The notes under the pieces: model-generated
The model's input: the letters and a program-made list of their open reading frames with translations, nothing else
Told to the model about the DNA's origin: nothing
Database searches by the model: none
Shown here: in pieces, positions 8,477 through 16,669 of the stretch
How the letters are laid out: the number at the start of each line of letters is the position of its first letter
Numbering within the stretch: position 1 is the first letter of the stretch
Program-made: the position numbers and the translations under genes
Assembly: GCA_029262155.1 (NCBI GenBank)
Contig: JAJCZW010000021.1
Location: forward strand, 1 to 34,743
DNA length: 34,743 nucleotides
Reading direction: 5' to 3'
Source: Gemmatimonadota bacterium
GTDB taxonomy: Bacteria > Gemmatimonadota > Gemmatimonadetes > Gemmatimonadales > GWC2-71-9

Positions 8477-9505
8477 ATGCGACGTCTCTCCATTATTCCT
8501 AGCCTCGTGTTCACCGTCGTCGGTTGTGGTGGAGGGTCTGGCGAGGGCGTCACCATTCCGCCACCTCCGTCCAATCCTCCACCCGTTCCCACTTCTGCCG
8601 CTATCATCTATCATCGTGACGGGTTCGTCTTCGTCATGAACGCCGACGGGACCAACCCCCTCCAAATTACGTTCACCATTCCTCGAGCCTGGGAGCACGT
8701 TGCCCTATCGCCGGATCGACGTTTCGTCGTCGGCAATGTGCAAGGGGCGAACCCCACCGGTATTCCCGGTGGGCTGTCCCAACTGTGGTTGGTCGATCTG
8801 ACGACAGGAAGCGAAACCCAACTGCTTCCCAGCTTCGAGTCGGTTGGCAACGGTGGGGTGGCCTGGGATGACAACGACCGGATCTATTTTGCCTGCCGGA
8901 TCCGTTCTCCCTTTGCCTCGCCGCAGACGCCTCAAGAATTCCAAGCGAACGCAGGCTCCAACGACGTCTGTTCGGTCAGGGCCGACGGATCCGATGTGAG
9001 GACGCTCATCGTGTCGCCGGACCAGGGCGAAGCCGACGTATCGAATGCTGAGGATGGAACGCTCCTGACCTATGTGGTCCAGCCGGTGACGGAAGACGTG
9101 ACGGAGATCTGGATTGCGGAGACCGATGGATCGAATCCACGCCGCATCTTTCGCGCTGGAAAGACCGGTGTCGCTAGCGCCCACGATCCGGAATTCTCAC
9201 CCGACAATCAACGGGTGATCTTCAGCATGGTCAATTCTCAGGTCCCACCCAACTTTCCAGCCGAGCCAAACGCCAATACGGCACATGATATCTATAGCAT
9301 TCGGGTCGATGGTTCGGATCTGCGCCGCCTGTCGATGCCGGGTCCGATATCGATTATTCCCGATTGGAAGAACAACACGATTATCTACACCGACATCGGT
9401 GATTTCACGGGATATATCGGGGCATCGTCGGTCGACCCTTCAAAGATCGATCAATCGCCGGTCCATCTGCAGGCGGGTGCTACCAGCCCACGGTGGATAC
9501 GGTAG
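8477..9505 (+). CDS. PD40/TolB-like beta-propeller lipoprotein
   Basis: A 342-residue lipoprotein. The signal peptide ends at a lipobox (FTVVGC), followed by a Gly-Ser- and Pro-rich linker. The body is a series of WD40-like PD40 repeats seen as 'MNADGTNPLQIT', 'SPDRRFVV', 'RADGSDVRTL', 'ETDGSNPRRIF', 'FSPDNQRVIFSM' and 'RVDGSDLRRLS', forming a TolB-like six-bladed propeller. The ATG at 8477 is chosen because it places the signal at the very N-terminus; an ATG at 8456 would add seven residues. Such proteins sit in the periplasm or at the cell surface and mediate protein binding; the partner is unknown. It is not the tol-pal TolB, as no tol genes are nearby. Confidence 0.85.
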   Translation: MRRLSIIPSLVFTVVGCGGGSGEGVTIPPPPSNPPPVPTSAAIIYHRDGFVFVMNADGTNPLQITFTIPRAWEHVALSPDRRFVVGNVQGANPTGIPGGLSQLWLVDLTTGSETQLLPSFESVGNGGVAWDDNDRIYFACRIRSPFASPQTPQEFQANAGSNDVCSVRADGSDVRTLIVSPDQGEADVSNAEDGTLLTYVVQPVTEDVTEIWIAETDGSNPRRIFRAGKTGVASAHDPEFSPDNQRVIFSMVNSQVPPNFPAEPNANTAHDIYSIRVDGSDLRRLSMPGPISIIPDWKNNTIIYTDIGDFTGYIGASSVDPSKIDQSPVHLQAGATSPRWIR

Positions 9506-9507
9506 GC

Positions 9508-9891
9508 CTAACCAGACGGGTCACGGCTGTAGACGCGTATCACATCGTACCGGCGCAGTTGGACCTTTCCCACCGCCCATCCACTCGGTTTGCGTACGTC
9601 GGCACCGCGGCAGAGATGCACCTCCACCTTACCACCGGCCTTCCGTGTCTTGGAATGCCAGGCCGCTAACTGGGCGGCACACTCCACGACCCTACGAGGC
9701 ACCTCAGGAAGCCGCTCCGGGTTCCGAATCACGACGTGGCTCCCCGCACACCCGGCAGCATGGAGCCAGATATCGTCCGGATCGGCAATGCGTGTGGTCA
9801 GGTGGTCATTGTCGCGCGCACCTTTGCCCACGAGGATGGTAAAGCCATCGCGTTCGTAGACTCGGCAGCCCGGGTATTCGGATGGGGGCAT
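9508..9891 (-). CDS. Stand-alone NFACT-R (DUF814) RNA-binding domain protein
   Basis: A 127-residue protein that is almost entirely one NFACT-R domain. The family pattern is clear: 'DGFTILVGKGARDNDHLTTRIADPDDIWLHAAGCAGSHVVIRN' followed by the helix 'AAQLAAWHSKTRKAGGKVEVHLCRGADVRKPSG'. In full-length RqcH/Rqc2 proteins this domain binds tRNA and the stalled large ribosomal subunit after NFACT-N, helix-hairpin-helix and coiled-coil parts; all of these are missing here. Short stand-alone NFACT-R proteins are known in bacteria, with a suspected RNA-related role. No ribosome site precedes the ATG; TAGACT ten bases before the start could be a -10 box of a leaderless transcript. It converges on the PD40 gene with only two bases between stops. 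Confidence 0.9.
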   Translation of the reverse strand: MPPSEYPGCRVYERDGFTILVGKGARDNDHLTTRIADPDDIWLHAAGCAGSHVVIRNPERLPEVPRRVVECAAQLAAWHSKTRKAGGKVEVHLCRGADVRKPSGWAVGKVQLRRYDVIRVYSRDPSG

Positions 9892-10002
9892 GGTGCGAGA
9901 AGTCTAGGTATCGACGGCGACTGACGAAAGATGTACCTCGATCTCGTCCTCAGATCGCTCATCATCGGCTACATTCGAATCATCCCACGCCGGAGCCGGA
10001 TC

Positions 10003-10824
10003 ATGCAACCGCACATTCTCCTGACGACACTGGTACTCGCCCTCCCGGCCGCCACTGCCGCTCAGTCGGTTCAATACCGCTCGCCAGCCGGGGTCGAGTA
10101 CCTCTCACAACCCGATACCGGTGCGGTGGCCCGCGCCGAATCGGCCCTCGCCACCGACCCCCAGAACGTCGAGCTCATCCTCGCGCTTGGTCTCGCCCAC
10201 GCCGGGGTGCGGCAATACCGAGAAGCCATCGCGGTGTTTACCCGGGGCATCGCCTTGCAACCCGACAATGCCATACTCTATCGCTGGCGCGGCCATCGCT
10301 ACCTCTCGACTCGTGAATTCGATCGCGCCCGCGCCGATCTGGAGCGCGGGCTGGCACTCGATTCGCTCTGCTACGGATGCTTGTACCACCTTGGCATCGT
10401 CCGGTTCGTTCTGGGGGACTTTTCTCCGGCTGCGGCAGTGTTTGCCCGGGCGCTTCCGCTTGCGCCGAATGAAGGAGAGTTTGCCGGGTCGGTCGACTGG
10501 CTCTGGATGTCACTCTCTCGGGCCGGTCACCCTGACGAGGCCCAACAGGTGCTAGACCGGCATGCGGGGTCGGTGACGGCCCCAAACGCTTACGCCAGGC
10601 GAATTCTTCTTTACCGAGGAGAGATCGGTCCCGAAGAGGTGGTCACCGCCGCCGATACCGGAGCGGTCGAAGTCGCGACACGAAGCTACGGGGTGGGGAA
10701 CTGGTATCTCCTTCATGGCGACATGGCGCGCGCGCGGGAGTGGTTCGAGCGGTCGGTGGCCTCCGGTGGCTGGCCGGCGTTCGGATTCATCGCCTCGGAG
10801 GCCGAACTCAGACGATTGCGGTAG
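10003..10824 (+). CDS. Secreted TPR-repeat protein
   Basis: A 273-residue protein with a signal peptide (MQPHILLTTLVLALPAATAAQS) and tetratricopeptide repeats. The repeats run 'NVELILALGLAHAGVRQYREAIAVFTRGIALQPDN', 'AILYRWRGHRYLSTREFDRARADLERGLALDS' and 'GCLYHLGIVRFVLGDFSPAAAVFARALPLAP', with a weaker C-terminal pair ending 'YLLHGDMARAREWFERSVASGGWPAFGF'. TPRs mediate protein-protein contacts; the partner is unknown. ATG at 10003 is preferred over 9931 because it begins the signal peptide directly and has a GGAG nine bases upstream. It is followed by the convergent DUF190 gene. Confidence 0.85.
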   Translation: MQPHILLTTLVLALPAATAAQSVQYRSPAGVEYLSQPDTGAVARAESALATDPQNVELILALGLAHAGVRQYREAIAVFTRGIALQPDNAILYRWRGHRYLSTREFDRARADLERGLALDSLCYGCLYHLGIVRFVLGDFSPAAAVFARALPLAPNEGEFAGSVDWLWMSLSRAGHPDEAQQVLDRHAGSVTAPNAYARRILLYRGEIGPEEVVTAADTGAVEVATRSYGVGNWYLLHGDMARAREWFERSVASGGWPAFGFIASEAELRRLR

Positions 10825-10826
10825 CG

Positions 10827-11228
10827 TTACGAACCGTCTTCCGCCTCCAGATCCTTGATCCGGTGCTGTTCCCGAGGGCTCGCGGTCGCGTTCGCCGGTC
10901 GATACATGATGACACGCGCTCGTTCCATCGTGATCAGCCCTCCACCAATCATTTCGTCGAGGTCGGGAAGTACCGATGTGATCGCGTCCTCCGTCTCCAC
11001 CACCTCGATGATGATCGGCAGATCGAGCGAGAGCCGCAGGACCTTCTCGGTATGCATCCGACTGCTGGCGCCAAACCCCGCGACGCCTCGGAGCACGGTG
11101 GCACCTGCCAATCCCTTCTCACGTAGCCGATGCAGGATGGCCTCATAGAGTGGGGTGGTCCCAACTTTGTCGTGCTCTCCGATGAAAATCCGCATGAGGG
11201 TCCGCTCGCCGGTGAATCGATGGGTCAT
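10827..11228 (-). CDS. DUF190 family protein (PII-like), fluoride operon
   Basis: A 133-residue cytoplasmic protein of the DUF190 family, which has a PII-like ferredoxin fold. Family sequence is seen in 'RIFIGEHDKVGTTPLYEAILHRLREKGLAGATVLRGVAGFGASS' and 'DLPIIIEVVETEDAITSVLPDLDEMIGGGLITMERARVI'. DUF190 genes often neighbour crcB, where they are thought to sense or modulate, but the mechanism is not settled. An AGGAG lies just after the crcB stop and 8 bases before this ATG, so it is the second gene of the crcB operon and under the same fluoride riboswitch. Confidence 0.92.
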   Translation of the reverse strand: MTHRFTGERTLMRIFIGEHDKVGTTPLYEAILHRLREKGLAGATVLRGVAGFGASSRMHTEKVLRLSLDLPIIIEVVETEDAITSVLPDLDEMIGGGLITMERARVIMYRPANATASPREQHRIKDLEAEDGS

Positions 11229-11239
11229 GATTCGGTCTC

Positions 11240-11614
11240 CTAGAGCAGTTGGTTAGCGAGGGCAATGCCAGCGTACACGGCGAGGAAACTGCCGATCAGC
11301 GTGGTGCCGGCATAGAGAGCCGTGTGCCAGTAATTGCCACTGCCCAGTAGCGCTTGGCTCTCATACGCGAAGGTACTCATCGTGGTAAATGCACCACAGA
11401 AGCCTGTGGTCAGACCGACCCGGACCTCCGGTGACATGACGACGGTTCCAGTCGCGTACCGCATGACGAAGGCCACGAGTAACGTGCCCAGGATGTTGAC
11501 GCCCAGCGTACCGAGGGGGAAGGTACTGTCGCCGACACGATCCTGAATCCAGCCCTGCAAACCGTATCGGGCAACCGTGCCGAGCAAACCGCCGACGGCC
11601 ACATAGCTAAGCAT
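11240..11614 (-). CDS. crcB: Fluoride efflux channel CrcB/Fluc
   Basis: A 124-residue membrane protein of the CrcB (Fluc) family, which exports fluoride as a dual-topology dimer. Family motifs: 'VAVGGLLGTVARYGL' at the N-terminus, 'FPLGTLGVNILGTLLVAF' and 'GLTTGFCGAFTTMSTFAYES', the last containing the conserved Phe and Ser/Thr residues of the pore. Four membrane helices, usual length. The ATG at 11614 has GGAGGA at good spacing; an in-frame GTG at 11701 would add 29 unrelated residues. A fluoride riboswitch lies about 190 bases upstream on the same strand and DUF190 follows, which fixes the function strongly. Confidence 0.95.
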   Translation of the reverse strand: MLSYVAVGGLLGTVARYGLQGWIQDRVGDSTFPLGTLGVNILGTLLVAFVMRYATGTVVMSPEVRVGLTTGFCGAFTTMSTFAYESQALLGSGNYWHTALYAGTTLIGSFLAVYAGIALANQLL

Positions 11615-11775
11615 GGGTGTCCTCCAAGAAGGTGAGATCGTTCGCCGCGACGGCGAAGTCGCCGGGGCGCGATCGCAGATCGCCAAACAAGGGAATTCCA
11701 CGCGTTGGCGTTCACCCGCCAGGCGTGATCCTCACGGGCTGCTCGGAAGTGGGGTGTACAGATACCGTGGACACG

Positions 11776-11813
11776 AAAAAACTCCTCCCGTCGTTTGCAG
11801 GTCGGGTAGGAGT
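11776..11813 (-). terminator. Riboswitch-controlled intrinsic terminator
   Basis: On the minus strand ACTCCTACCCG (11813-11803) pairs with CGGGAGGAGT (11790-11781) with one bulged A, around a 12-nt loop, and is followed by six T (11781-11776). The 5' arm contains the ACTCC that forms the pseudoknot of the fluoride aptamer, so terminator and ligand-bound aptamer exclude each other. Fluoride should thus allow read-through into crcB. Confidence 0.85.
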
Positions 11814-11854
11814 CATCAGCCCGAGAGGGCAGTCGAGGGCGAACTCCATCGCCC
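11803..11854 (-). ncRNA. Fluoride riboswitch (crcB motif) aptamer
   Basis: On the minus strand the core GGGCGATGGAGTTCGCCC (11854-11837) is followed by a second stem GCCC-TCTC-GGGC (11830-11819) and the conserved TGATGACTCCTAC (11817-11805). The stem GGGCG/CGCCC, the loop GGAGT (11847-11843) pairing with ACTCC (11813-11809) as the pseudoknot, and the UGAUG-xCUCCUAC tail all fit the known crcB RNA motif. It precedes crcB and DUF190 and overlaps an intrinsic terminator. Confidence 0.93.
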
Positions 11855-12170
11855 GGGGAAGACAACTCCCCTGGAGGCACAACATAGTCGCAGTCCGGGC
11901 TATGGTGCCAGGAGGCCGGCTCTTCTGCCACCACGCTTCGAAACCGAAGGGCCGATCCACGGCCGTCGTCCTCACGTTCTTCTCCCTAGTCAGGATTTGT
12001 CCCCAACCGTGGTATCGGAAGGTAGTGCCCTAAATAATTAGAACACAAAGGGTTAAGGCTCGCCCCTACGTGCGATGGCTTAACAATTGGTTGAGTGGGG
12101 CGTCTGTCGACTATGAACCCTCTACAGGGACCGTGACGAGTTCTTGATACGCCACACGGAGGTTGTGACC
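11855..12170. other. Intergenic stretch between the riboswitch and the SGNH gene
   Basis: About 316 bases lie between the fluoride riboswitch (minus) and the SGNH lipoprotein (plus). It must hold both divergent promoters. A TATGTT near 11885 on the minus strand is a weak -10 candidate for the riboswitch transcript. An AT-rich patch at about 12030-12095 may be the other promoter. No convincing gene was seen. Confidence 0.4.
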
Positions 12171-13112
12171 ATGCTCGTAACCGATACGACTCGACTGACA
12201 TCCATCATCCTGCTGCTTGTCATCGGCTGTTCGAGTTCGGTTGCGACCGATCCGACCACCAGCGGCAGCCCTCCACCAGGTCCGGACACCTCAACTCCAT
12301 TCCCGATGGATCGGGGAGACGATGGCGGCCAGACCCCCGGTAGCTACAAAGGGCTCCCGCTCCGGCTCACCGCGACGGGAGCACCGAGCGTTACGGCGGT
12401 GGACGGCATTATCGGTATCGTCTGCATCGGGATGAGCAATGCCAACCAGGAGTGCGGGAACTACCAGGATCGAGTCGCAGGTGAGTTTGCTCCGGACATT
12501 GCTGCCAATATTCGGGTTGTCAATTGTGCGGTAGGCGGTCATGCGATCGAGCGCTGGATCGACCCCGCGTTCGACGGGAAGCTCTGGGACGATTGCCGGG
12601 ATCGCAAGGCCCCGCAGGCTGGGATTCGACCAGACCAGGTCCGCGTCATCTGGCATAAGGCCGCAAACCAATTCACCACCGGAGCCGGAGGAGCAGCGCT
12701 GCCAACCTATCCCTCCACAAGCAGCGACTACGAGGCATTTGTTACCCACCTGGGCGACTTTGCGGCTCGGGTGGCGGGGAAATTCCCCTCGGTCCAGGCG
12801 GTATACACCTCGTCGAGGAGCTACGGCGGATTCGCTGGAAACGTTGGTCGGGGTGAACCGTTGAGCTACGAGGAGGGGTTGGCGCTGAACACTTGGTTAG
12901 GCACCCATGCGACCGTCGACGGCGTGTGGTATGGTTGGGGGCCGTATCTGTGGGCTCCAGACTGCTCCACGGGAATGGCGAATGCCAGCGGTGTGTGTTA
13001 CGATCGGGAAGATTATGTTGCCGATGGGGTTCATCCCTCGACGTCCGGGCGGCAGAAGGTCAGCCAGATGTTGCATGATCGGTTTCGGCAAGAAGCGTGG
13101 TATCGCCGATAG
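12171..13112 (+). CDS. SGNH-hydrolase-like lipoprotein (sialate O-acetylesterase-like)
   Basis: A 313-residue lipoprotein: signal with lipobox 'LLLVIGC' (Cys about 20), then a Ser/Pro/Thr-rich linker, then an SGNH hydrolase domain. Catalytic blocks: 'IGMSNANQE' with the likely nucleophile Ser89 (block I, Gly-x-Ser-Asn), 'NCAVGGHAI' (block II Gly), 'VIWHKAANQ' (block III Asn), and 'DGVHPS' with Asp285 and His288 (block V). Such enzymes de-esterify acetylated sugars or lipids outside the inner membrane. Several cysteines (VCIGMSN, ECGNY, NCAV, DDCRD, DCSTG, VCYD) suggest disulfides. The ATG at 12171 has GGAGGT 7-9 bases upstream; an upstream start at 12144 is less likely. It converges with the DUF1501 gene. 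Confidence 0.8.
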   Translation: MLVTDTTRLTSIILLLVIGCSSSVATDPTTSGSPPPGPDTSTPFPMDRGDDGGQTPGSYKGLPLRLTATGAPSVTAVDGIIGIVCIGMSNANQECGNYQDRVAGEFAPDIAANIRVVNCAVGGHAIERWIDPAFDGKLWDDCRDRKAPQAGIRPDQVRVIWHKAANQFTTGAGGAALPTYPSTSSDYEAFVTHLGDFAARVAGKFPSVQAVYTSSRSYGGFAGNVGRGEPLSYEEGLALNTWLGTHATVDGVWYGWGPYLWAPDCSTGMANASGVCYDREDYVADGVHPSTSGRQKVSQMLHDRFRQEAWYRR

Positions 13113-13125
13113 CCAGCCTCACTCC

Positions 13126-14367
13126 CTAGAGAACGCCCACCCATCTGCCTTGGTCAGGCGTGTACCCCGGAAAGACCTGCCCGAGGTCGGTGTTGCCCAG
13201 GTGCTTGACCAACACCTCGCCAAAGAGATCGCGGAAATCGGTTGTGACTGCCAAGTCACGACCATCAGCCCGGTCGGCGGGGTCGAGTCCGGGCCAGGCG
13301 CCGTGCATGCCCCCGCGCGTGCCCCCACCCAGAACCATCATCGCAGTACCGGTTCCATGGTCGGTGCCGGTACTGCCGTTTTCGGCGACGGTCCGACCGA
13401 ATTCCGACATCGTGAGGACCACGACATCGGCCATCCGTTCGTCCAAGTCAGTGGCAAATGCCGCCAGCGCAGCAGCAAAGTCTCGGAGGCGTACTGCTAA
13501 CTGTCCCTCACTCGCTCCTTGATTCACGTGGGTGTCCCACCCCCCCACATCAGCGAAGGCGATCTCCGTGCCGAGGTCGGCTTTGATCAATTGGGCGATC
13601 CGTTGCATCGATTGGCCGAAGGGTGACTGAGGATAGGTCGCGCCATGTTGAGGGCTCGTCCGGCCCACGTCGGCCGCCCGGAGCATGCGAACCGCTTCGA
13701 ACCCCTCGGCGCTCGACTTGGCGACGATCCCTCCACCTGCCTCACCGGCATACATCGACTCGAACGCCCGCGACAGCTTGTCTCCAACTGCACCGCGGGC
13801 CTGAATGCCGAATGCGCGTAGGTCGCCAACAGCGAGTGCGGGGGCACTGCCGCGCAGGATCCGCGGAAGTTGGGATCCCATCGCCACCCCGCGGAAAGGG
13901 GTTTCGGTGTGGTCGACCGCATGGGCAAGGTGGCGGTTGAGCCACCCGTCTTCCGTCGACTTCCGACCCGGTGTGCCGGTTTCCATATAGTCTTGGGCAT
14001 CGAAGTGACTCCGCGTTCGCGCGGGCGATCCGGCAGCATGCACGATCCCGAGAGTACCGGCCTGCCAATAGGGGAGGAGGGGCGCCATCGCCGGGTGCAA
14101 TCCGAAGTATCCGTCGAGGTCGAGCGCTCCTCCGGTGCGCCCGGGCCGCGGAACCGCGATCCGGGGCCGTTCGCGATAGTACGCGGAGTCGCCATGGGGA
14201 ATGATCATGTTCAGCCCATCGACCGCACCCCGCTGGAAGAGGCACACCAATGTTTTGCCGTTGCCGCGAGGGCCGATCGCATAGGCGGCACGATCGAGGA
14301 AGATGGGATCGAGTCCCATACTCACCAGAGCGAGGCCTCCTGCTTTCACGAAAACACGGCGTTGCAT
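13126..14367 (-). CDS. DUF1501 domain protein, Tat-exported
   Basis: A 413-residue protein of the DUF1501 family (alkaline-phosphatase-like fold, function unsettled). It begins with a twin-arginine type signal, 'MQRRVFVKAGGLALVSMGLDPIF', so it is probably exported folded. Family features: 'LFQRGAVDGLNMIIPHGD', 'GGWDTH', 'LTMSEFGRTVAENGSTGTDHGTGTAMMVLGG', in which the Ser-Glu-Phe-Gly-Arg-Thr and Asp-His-Gly motifs supply likely metal ligands. It starts 8 bases after the DUF1800 stop with AGGAGG before the ATG, so both are co-transcribed; this pair is a common conserved arrangement. Confidence 0.92.
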   Translation of the reverse strand: MQRRVFVKAGGLALVSMGLDPIFLDRAAYAIGPRGNGKTLVCLFQRGAVDGLNMIIPHGDSAYYRERPRIAVPRPGRTGGALDLDGYFGLHPAMAPLLPYWQAGTLGIVHAAGSPARTRSHFDAQDYMETGTPGRKSTEDGWLNRHLAHAVDHTETPFRGVAMGSQLPRILRGSAPALAVGDLRAFGIQARGAVGDKLSRAFESMYAGEAGGGIVAKSSAEGFEAVRMLRAADVGRTSPQHGATYPQSPFGQSMQRIAQLIKADLGTEIAFADVGGWDTHVNQGASEGQLAVRLRDFAAALAAFATDLDERMADVVVLTMSEFGRTVAENGSTGTDHGTGTAMMVLGGGTRGGMHGAWPGLDPADRADGRDLAVTTDFRDLFGEVLVKHLGNTDLGQVFPGYTPDQGRWVGVL

Positions 14368-14375
14368 GAAACCTC

Positions 14376-15944
14376 CTACTGACGCTGGAACTCGGGACTA
14401 CCGAGGGCGAGGCCGACCATGAGAATTCGTGCATCGGCGGGCCGGAGTCCCGTGGTTTCCCGAACCAGGGTCGCGTGGGTGCTGGCACTGACTCGTCCCT
14501 GGAGCAGGTTGTTTTCGACCGCAGCAAGATCAAGCGATGCGTCGGCCCGCAGGGCAAGTCCCGGCGCCCGTCGGCTCGCGATCGCAAGAGCGATGTTGAA
14601 TCGATTGAAGAGGGCAGTCGAAGAGACCCATGAGTCCGAACGTTCGGGATACCCTGTTGGCGCGCTATACATGAACAGCGGCTGCCCGAGTCGGGTGAGG
14701 AGCCTGGCCAGGCCGAAGGAAGTATCGGGTGCAGCACCGAGTGCCCGGGCCGCGCTGGTGACAAACTCGAACGGTGTTTTGAACTTGCTCTCGCGATGCA
14801 CCGGGGCCCAGAATTCGGGAGACAACAAGATGGCACGCACGACCGCGGCGATATCCCCATCTGTTCGCTTCCAGGCATGCACTCCGGCATCGATGCATCC
14901 GTCCGGTGGCACATCGGCGACGAATCGAGCACAGAGTTTCCCACTCACATGTCTCATCGTGGAGGGATGGTTGGCTAACCAACGGAGAAGGGCCACGCCC
15001 TCGTTCTCCCCACCGCCTGCGGGAAGGACCTGCCCCATGATCTGTTTCTCGCCCTGATCATGGGCCCAGCGATGGAATTGGAACCGGGCACGCGACCGTG
15101 GATCGAGGCTCCAGCCGGTGAGGACCCGGGCCACGCCGATGATGTCGTCTTGGGTGTACCCTCCATCGACTCCAAGCGTATGGAGTTCGAGCAACTCGCG
15201 GGCATAATTCTCATTGATGCCCTGGGGTCCCTGACGCCGACGAGGCTCCTGGCGCTGCATCATCGCGCGTCGTCCACGTCCCCGTTGGATCACTTGGGGC
15301 GGTTGGGCCCCATCGGCCACCGACTGGACGTTGTCGAGGTAGACCAGCATCGCCGGATGGCGGGCGGTGGCGATCAGGAGATCTTCAAATCGACCGAGCG
15401 CATGGGGGCGGATTGCGGAGGCAATGTAATCGGCGGTAAGGGCACGATCGAGGTTCTTCGCCATGAACACGTTAAAGTGATTGGTCCATACATCGACCAT
15501 GACTTCATAGAGCTGCCGCTCCGACAGGATCGCCCGTGTCGCAGTCGCTTGCTGGAGTTCCAACGTTGCCCGTTGAATACCCGTGGGCGCGTCTCGACGC
15601 CGTTGTCGACGCATCATGGTGCCGGTGTCGCCGCCGGCTTGTCGGGTGCGGGCCGCGCGTTGGGCCTCGGTGAATAACCGGACCAACTCCTCCGGAGATT
15701 GCGACAGGACGCGGTACCGGGCCAGGAACCTGTCGGTGGTTCTGTCAGCTATTGCTTCGGGCCTGAGCTGCCGATCGATCCAGGTGGTGATCCCTATTCG
15801 GGCGACCTGGTCAACATCGCCCGGGCGAGCACCCCACGTGGCGCGATGGAGCAGATGGATGATCGAGTCCCGACCCGGATCCTGACCACGGGCCGGGGAA
15901 ACCGTCATCGCGAGCGCGGAGATCACTAACACCAAGGGTCGCAT
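14376..15944 (-). CDS. DUF1800 domain protein, secreted
   Basis: A 522-residue protein of the DUF1800 family. Signal peptide about 1-20 (ending PARGQ). The typical opening 'IIHLLHRATWGARPGDVDQVARIGITTWIDRQL' is followed by 'VDVWTNHFNVFMAKNLDRALTADYIASAIRPHALGRFEDLL', 'GINENYARELLELHTLGVDGGYTQDDIIGVARVLTGWSL' and 'KLCARFVADVPP'. A basic, Arg/Gln-rich insert around 105-120 and again near 230 is unusual. Function of the family is unknown; it nearly always precedes DUF1501, as here. No ribosome site is visible before the ATG, although the transcript start was not determined. Confidence 0.92.
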   Translation of the reverse strand: MRPLVLVISALAMTVSPARGQDPGRDSIIHLLHRATWGARPGDVDQVARIGITTWIDRQLRPEAIADRTTDRFLARYRVLSQSPEELVRLFTEAQRAARTRQAGGDTGTMMRRQRRRDAPTGIQRATLELQQATATRAILSERQLYEVMVDVWTNHFNVFMAKNLDRALTADYIASAIRPHALGRFEDLLIATARHPAMLVYLDNVQSVADGAQPPQVIQRGRGRRAMMQRQEPRRRQGPQGINENYARELLELHTLGVDGGYTQDDIIGVARVLTGWSLDPRSRARFQFHRWAHDQGEKQIMGQVLPAGGGENEGVALLRWLANHPSTMRHVSGKLCARFVADVPPDGCIDAGVHAWKRTDGDIAAVVRAILLSPEFWAPVHRESKFKTPFEFVTSAARALGAAPDTSFGLARLLTRLGQPLFMYSAPTGYPERSDSWVSSTALFNRFNIALAIASRRAPGLALRADASLDLAAVENNLLQGRVSASTHATLVRETTGLRPADARILMVGLALGSPEFQRQ

Positions 15945-16062
15945 ATACGCTTACACGTGGAGATCTGTCGGACGTTAAGGCAGAATCATTGACCAAGCCG
16001 TCGATCTCTTTTCATCTGGCTAGGGTATGTGGGTGACGGGTTCTATGGGTTCGCTCCTGAAA

Positions 16063-16557
16063 TCAAAAGATCACGGGGTGCTTGATCGAGTTGCCGCCCC
16101 AGACGAACCAAATCGAATCCCGCCCGGGGGTCCGCAGGGATACTGGAAGGGGAAATGCTTTGGACCCTATGCAACCGAAACAGCTTCTTACTGGGTCGGT
16201 CGTTTCTGTGTGCAGCGAGATCCCCCACCGCCAGTCAGGCCGGAGCGGCAACTCAACCTCGCCGCTGCTGACGACGATTCCACCATCCGTGAGTCGAAAA
16301 TGAACCTGCAGGGTCCCGGTCGTCGGCGTCTCAACTGGTGGTGTGTGGGGGCTTCCGTTCGAGGCGTCGGTGATGAACTGACTTCCGGACCACACCCACT
16401 GATGCGTGGCCACACTGATGGTGACGGTGAGCATATCCAGCATCACGGGCGGTGCCCCGAAATAGGTAACGCTGACGAGCGCCTGGTCATCGCCGGCATC
16501 GCTACAAGCAACTGCTGCGAGGAGAGCGACCGACTGGAGAAGAGGCCGTGTTAGCAT
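16063..16557 (-). CDS. Small lipoprotein of unknown function
   Basis: A 164-residue protein with a lipoprotein signal, 'LLQSVALLAAVAC', and a mature part rich in beta-strand-forming residues ('LDMLTVTISVATHQWVWSG', 'TLQVHFRLTDGGIVVSSGEVELPL'). One C-x-x-C (CFGC) occurs near residue 137. No family was recognised. The ATG at 16557 is preceded by GAGG; an in-frame GTG at 16563 adds only two residues. It lies 118 bases upstream of the DUF1800 gene on the same strand. Confidence 0.65.
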   Translation of the reverse strand: MLTRPLLQSVALLAAVACSDAGDDQALVSVTYFGAPPVMLDMLTVTISVATHQWVWSGSQFITDASNGSPHTPPVETPTTGTLQVHFRLTDGGIVVSSGEVELPLRPDWRWGISLHTETTDPVRSCFGCIGSKAFPLPVSLRTPGRDSIWFVWGGNSIKHPVIF

Positions 16558-16669
16558 GGACACCTCGCGGTCCGTGATCGAGAATCGATGTGAAGACTAG
16601 CTCTACGAGCCTCTCATGTGCTGTGTCCGGGCGCACAATCCGGAGTCGCCGGACTTCCCACCAGGAGCG

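Noticed and set aside
11615-11701. Second fluoride aptamer suggested by GGCGATCTGCG just upstream of crcB
   Set aside because: It lacks the TGATGxCTCC tail and a matching pseudoknot; the true aptamer is at 11803-11854.
11410-11934. Long minus-strand frame across crcB and the fluoride riboswitch
   Set aside because: It runs through the aptamer and terminator and overlaps crcB in another frame; the RNA structure and crcB explain this region.
13742-14944. 400-codon minus-strand frame overlapping the DUF1501 and DUF1800 genes
   Set aside because: It is Arg/Ser/Pro-rich without motifs, as expected of a shadow frame in GC-rich DNA; both real genes are clear.
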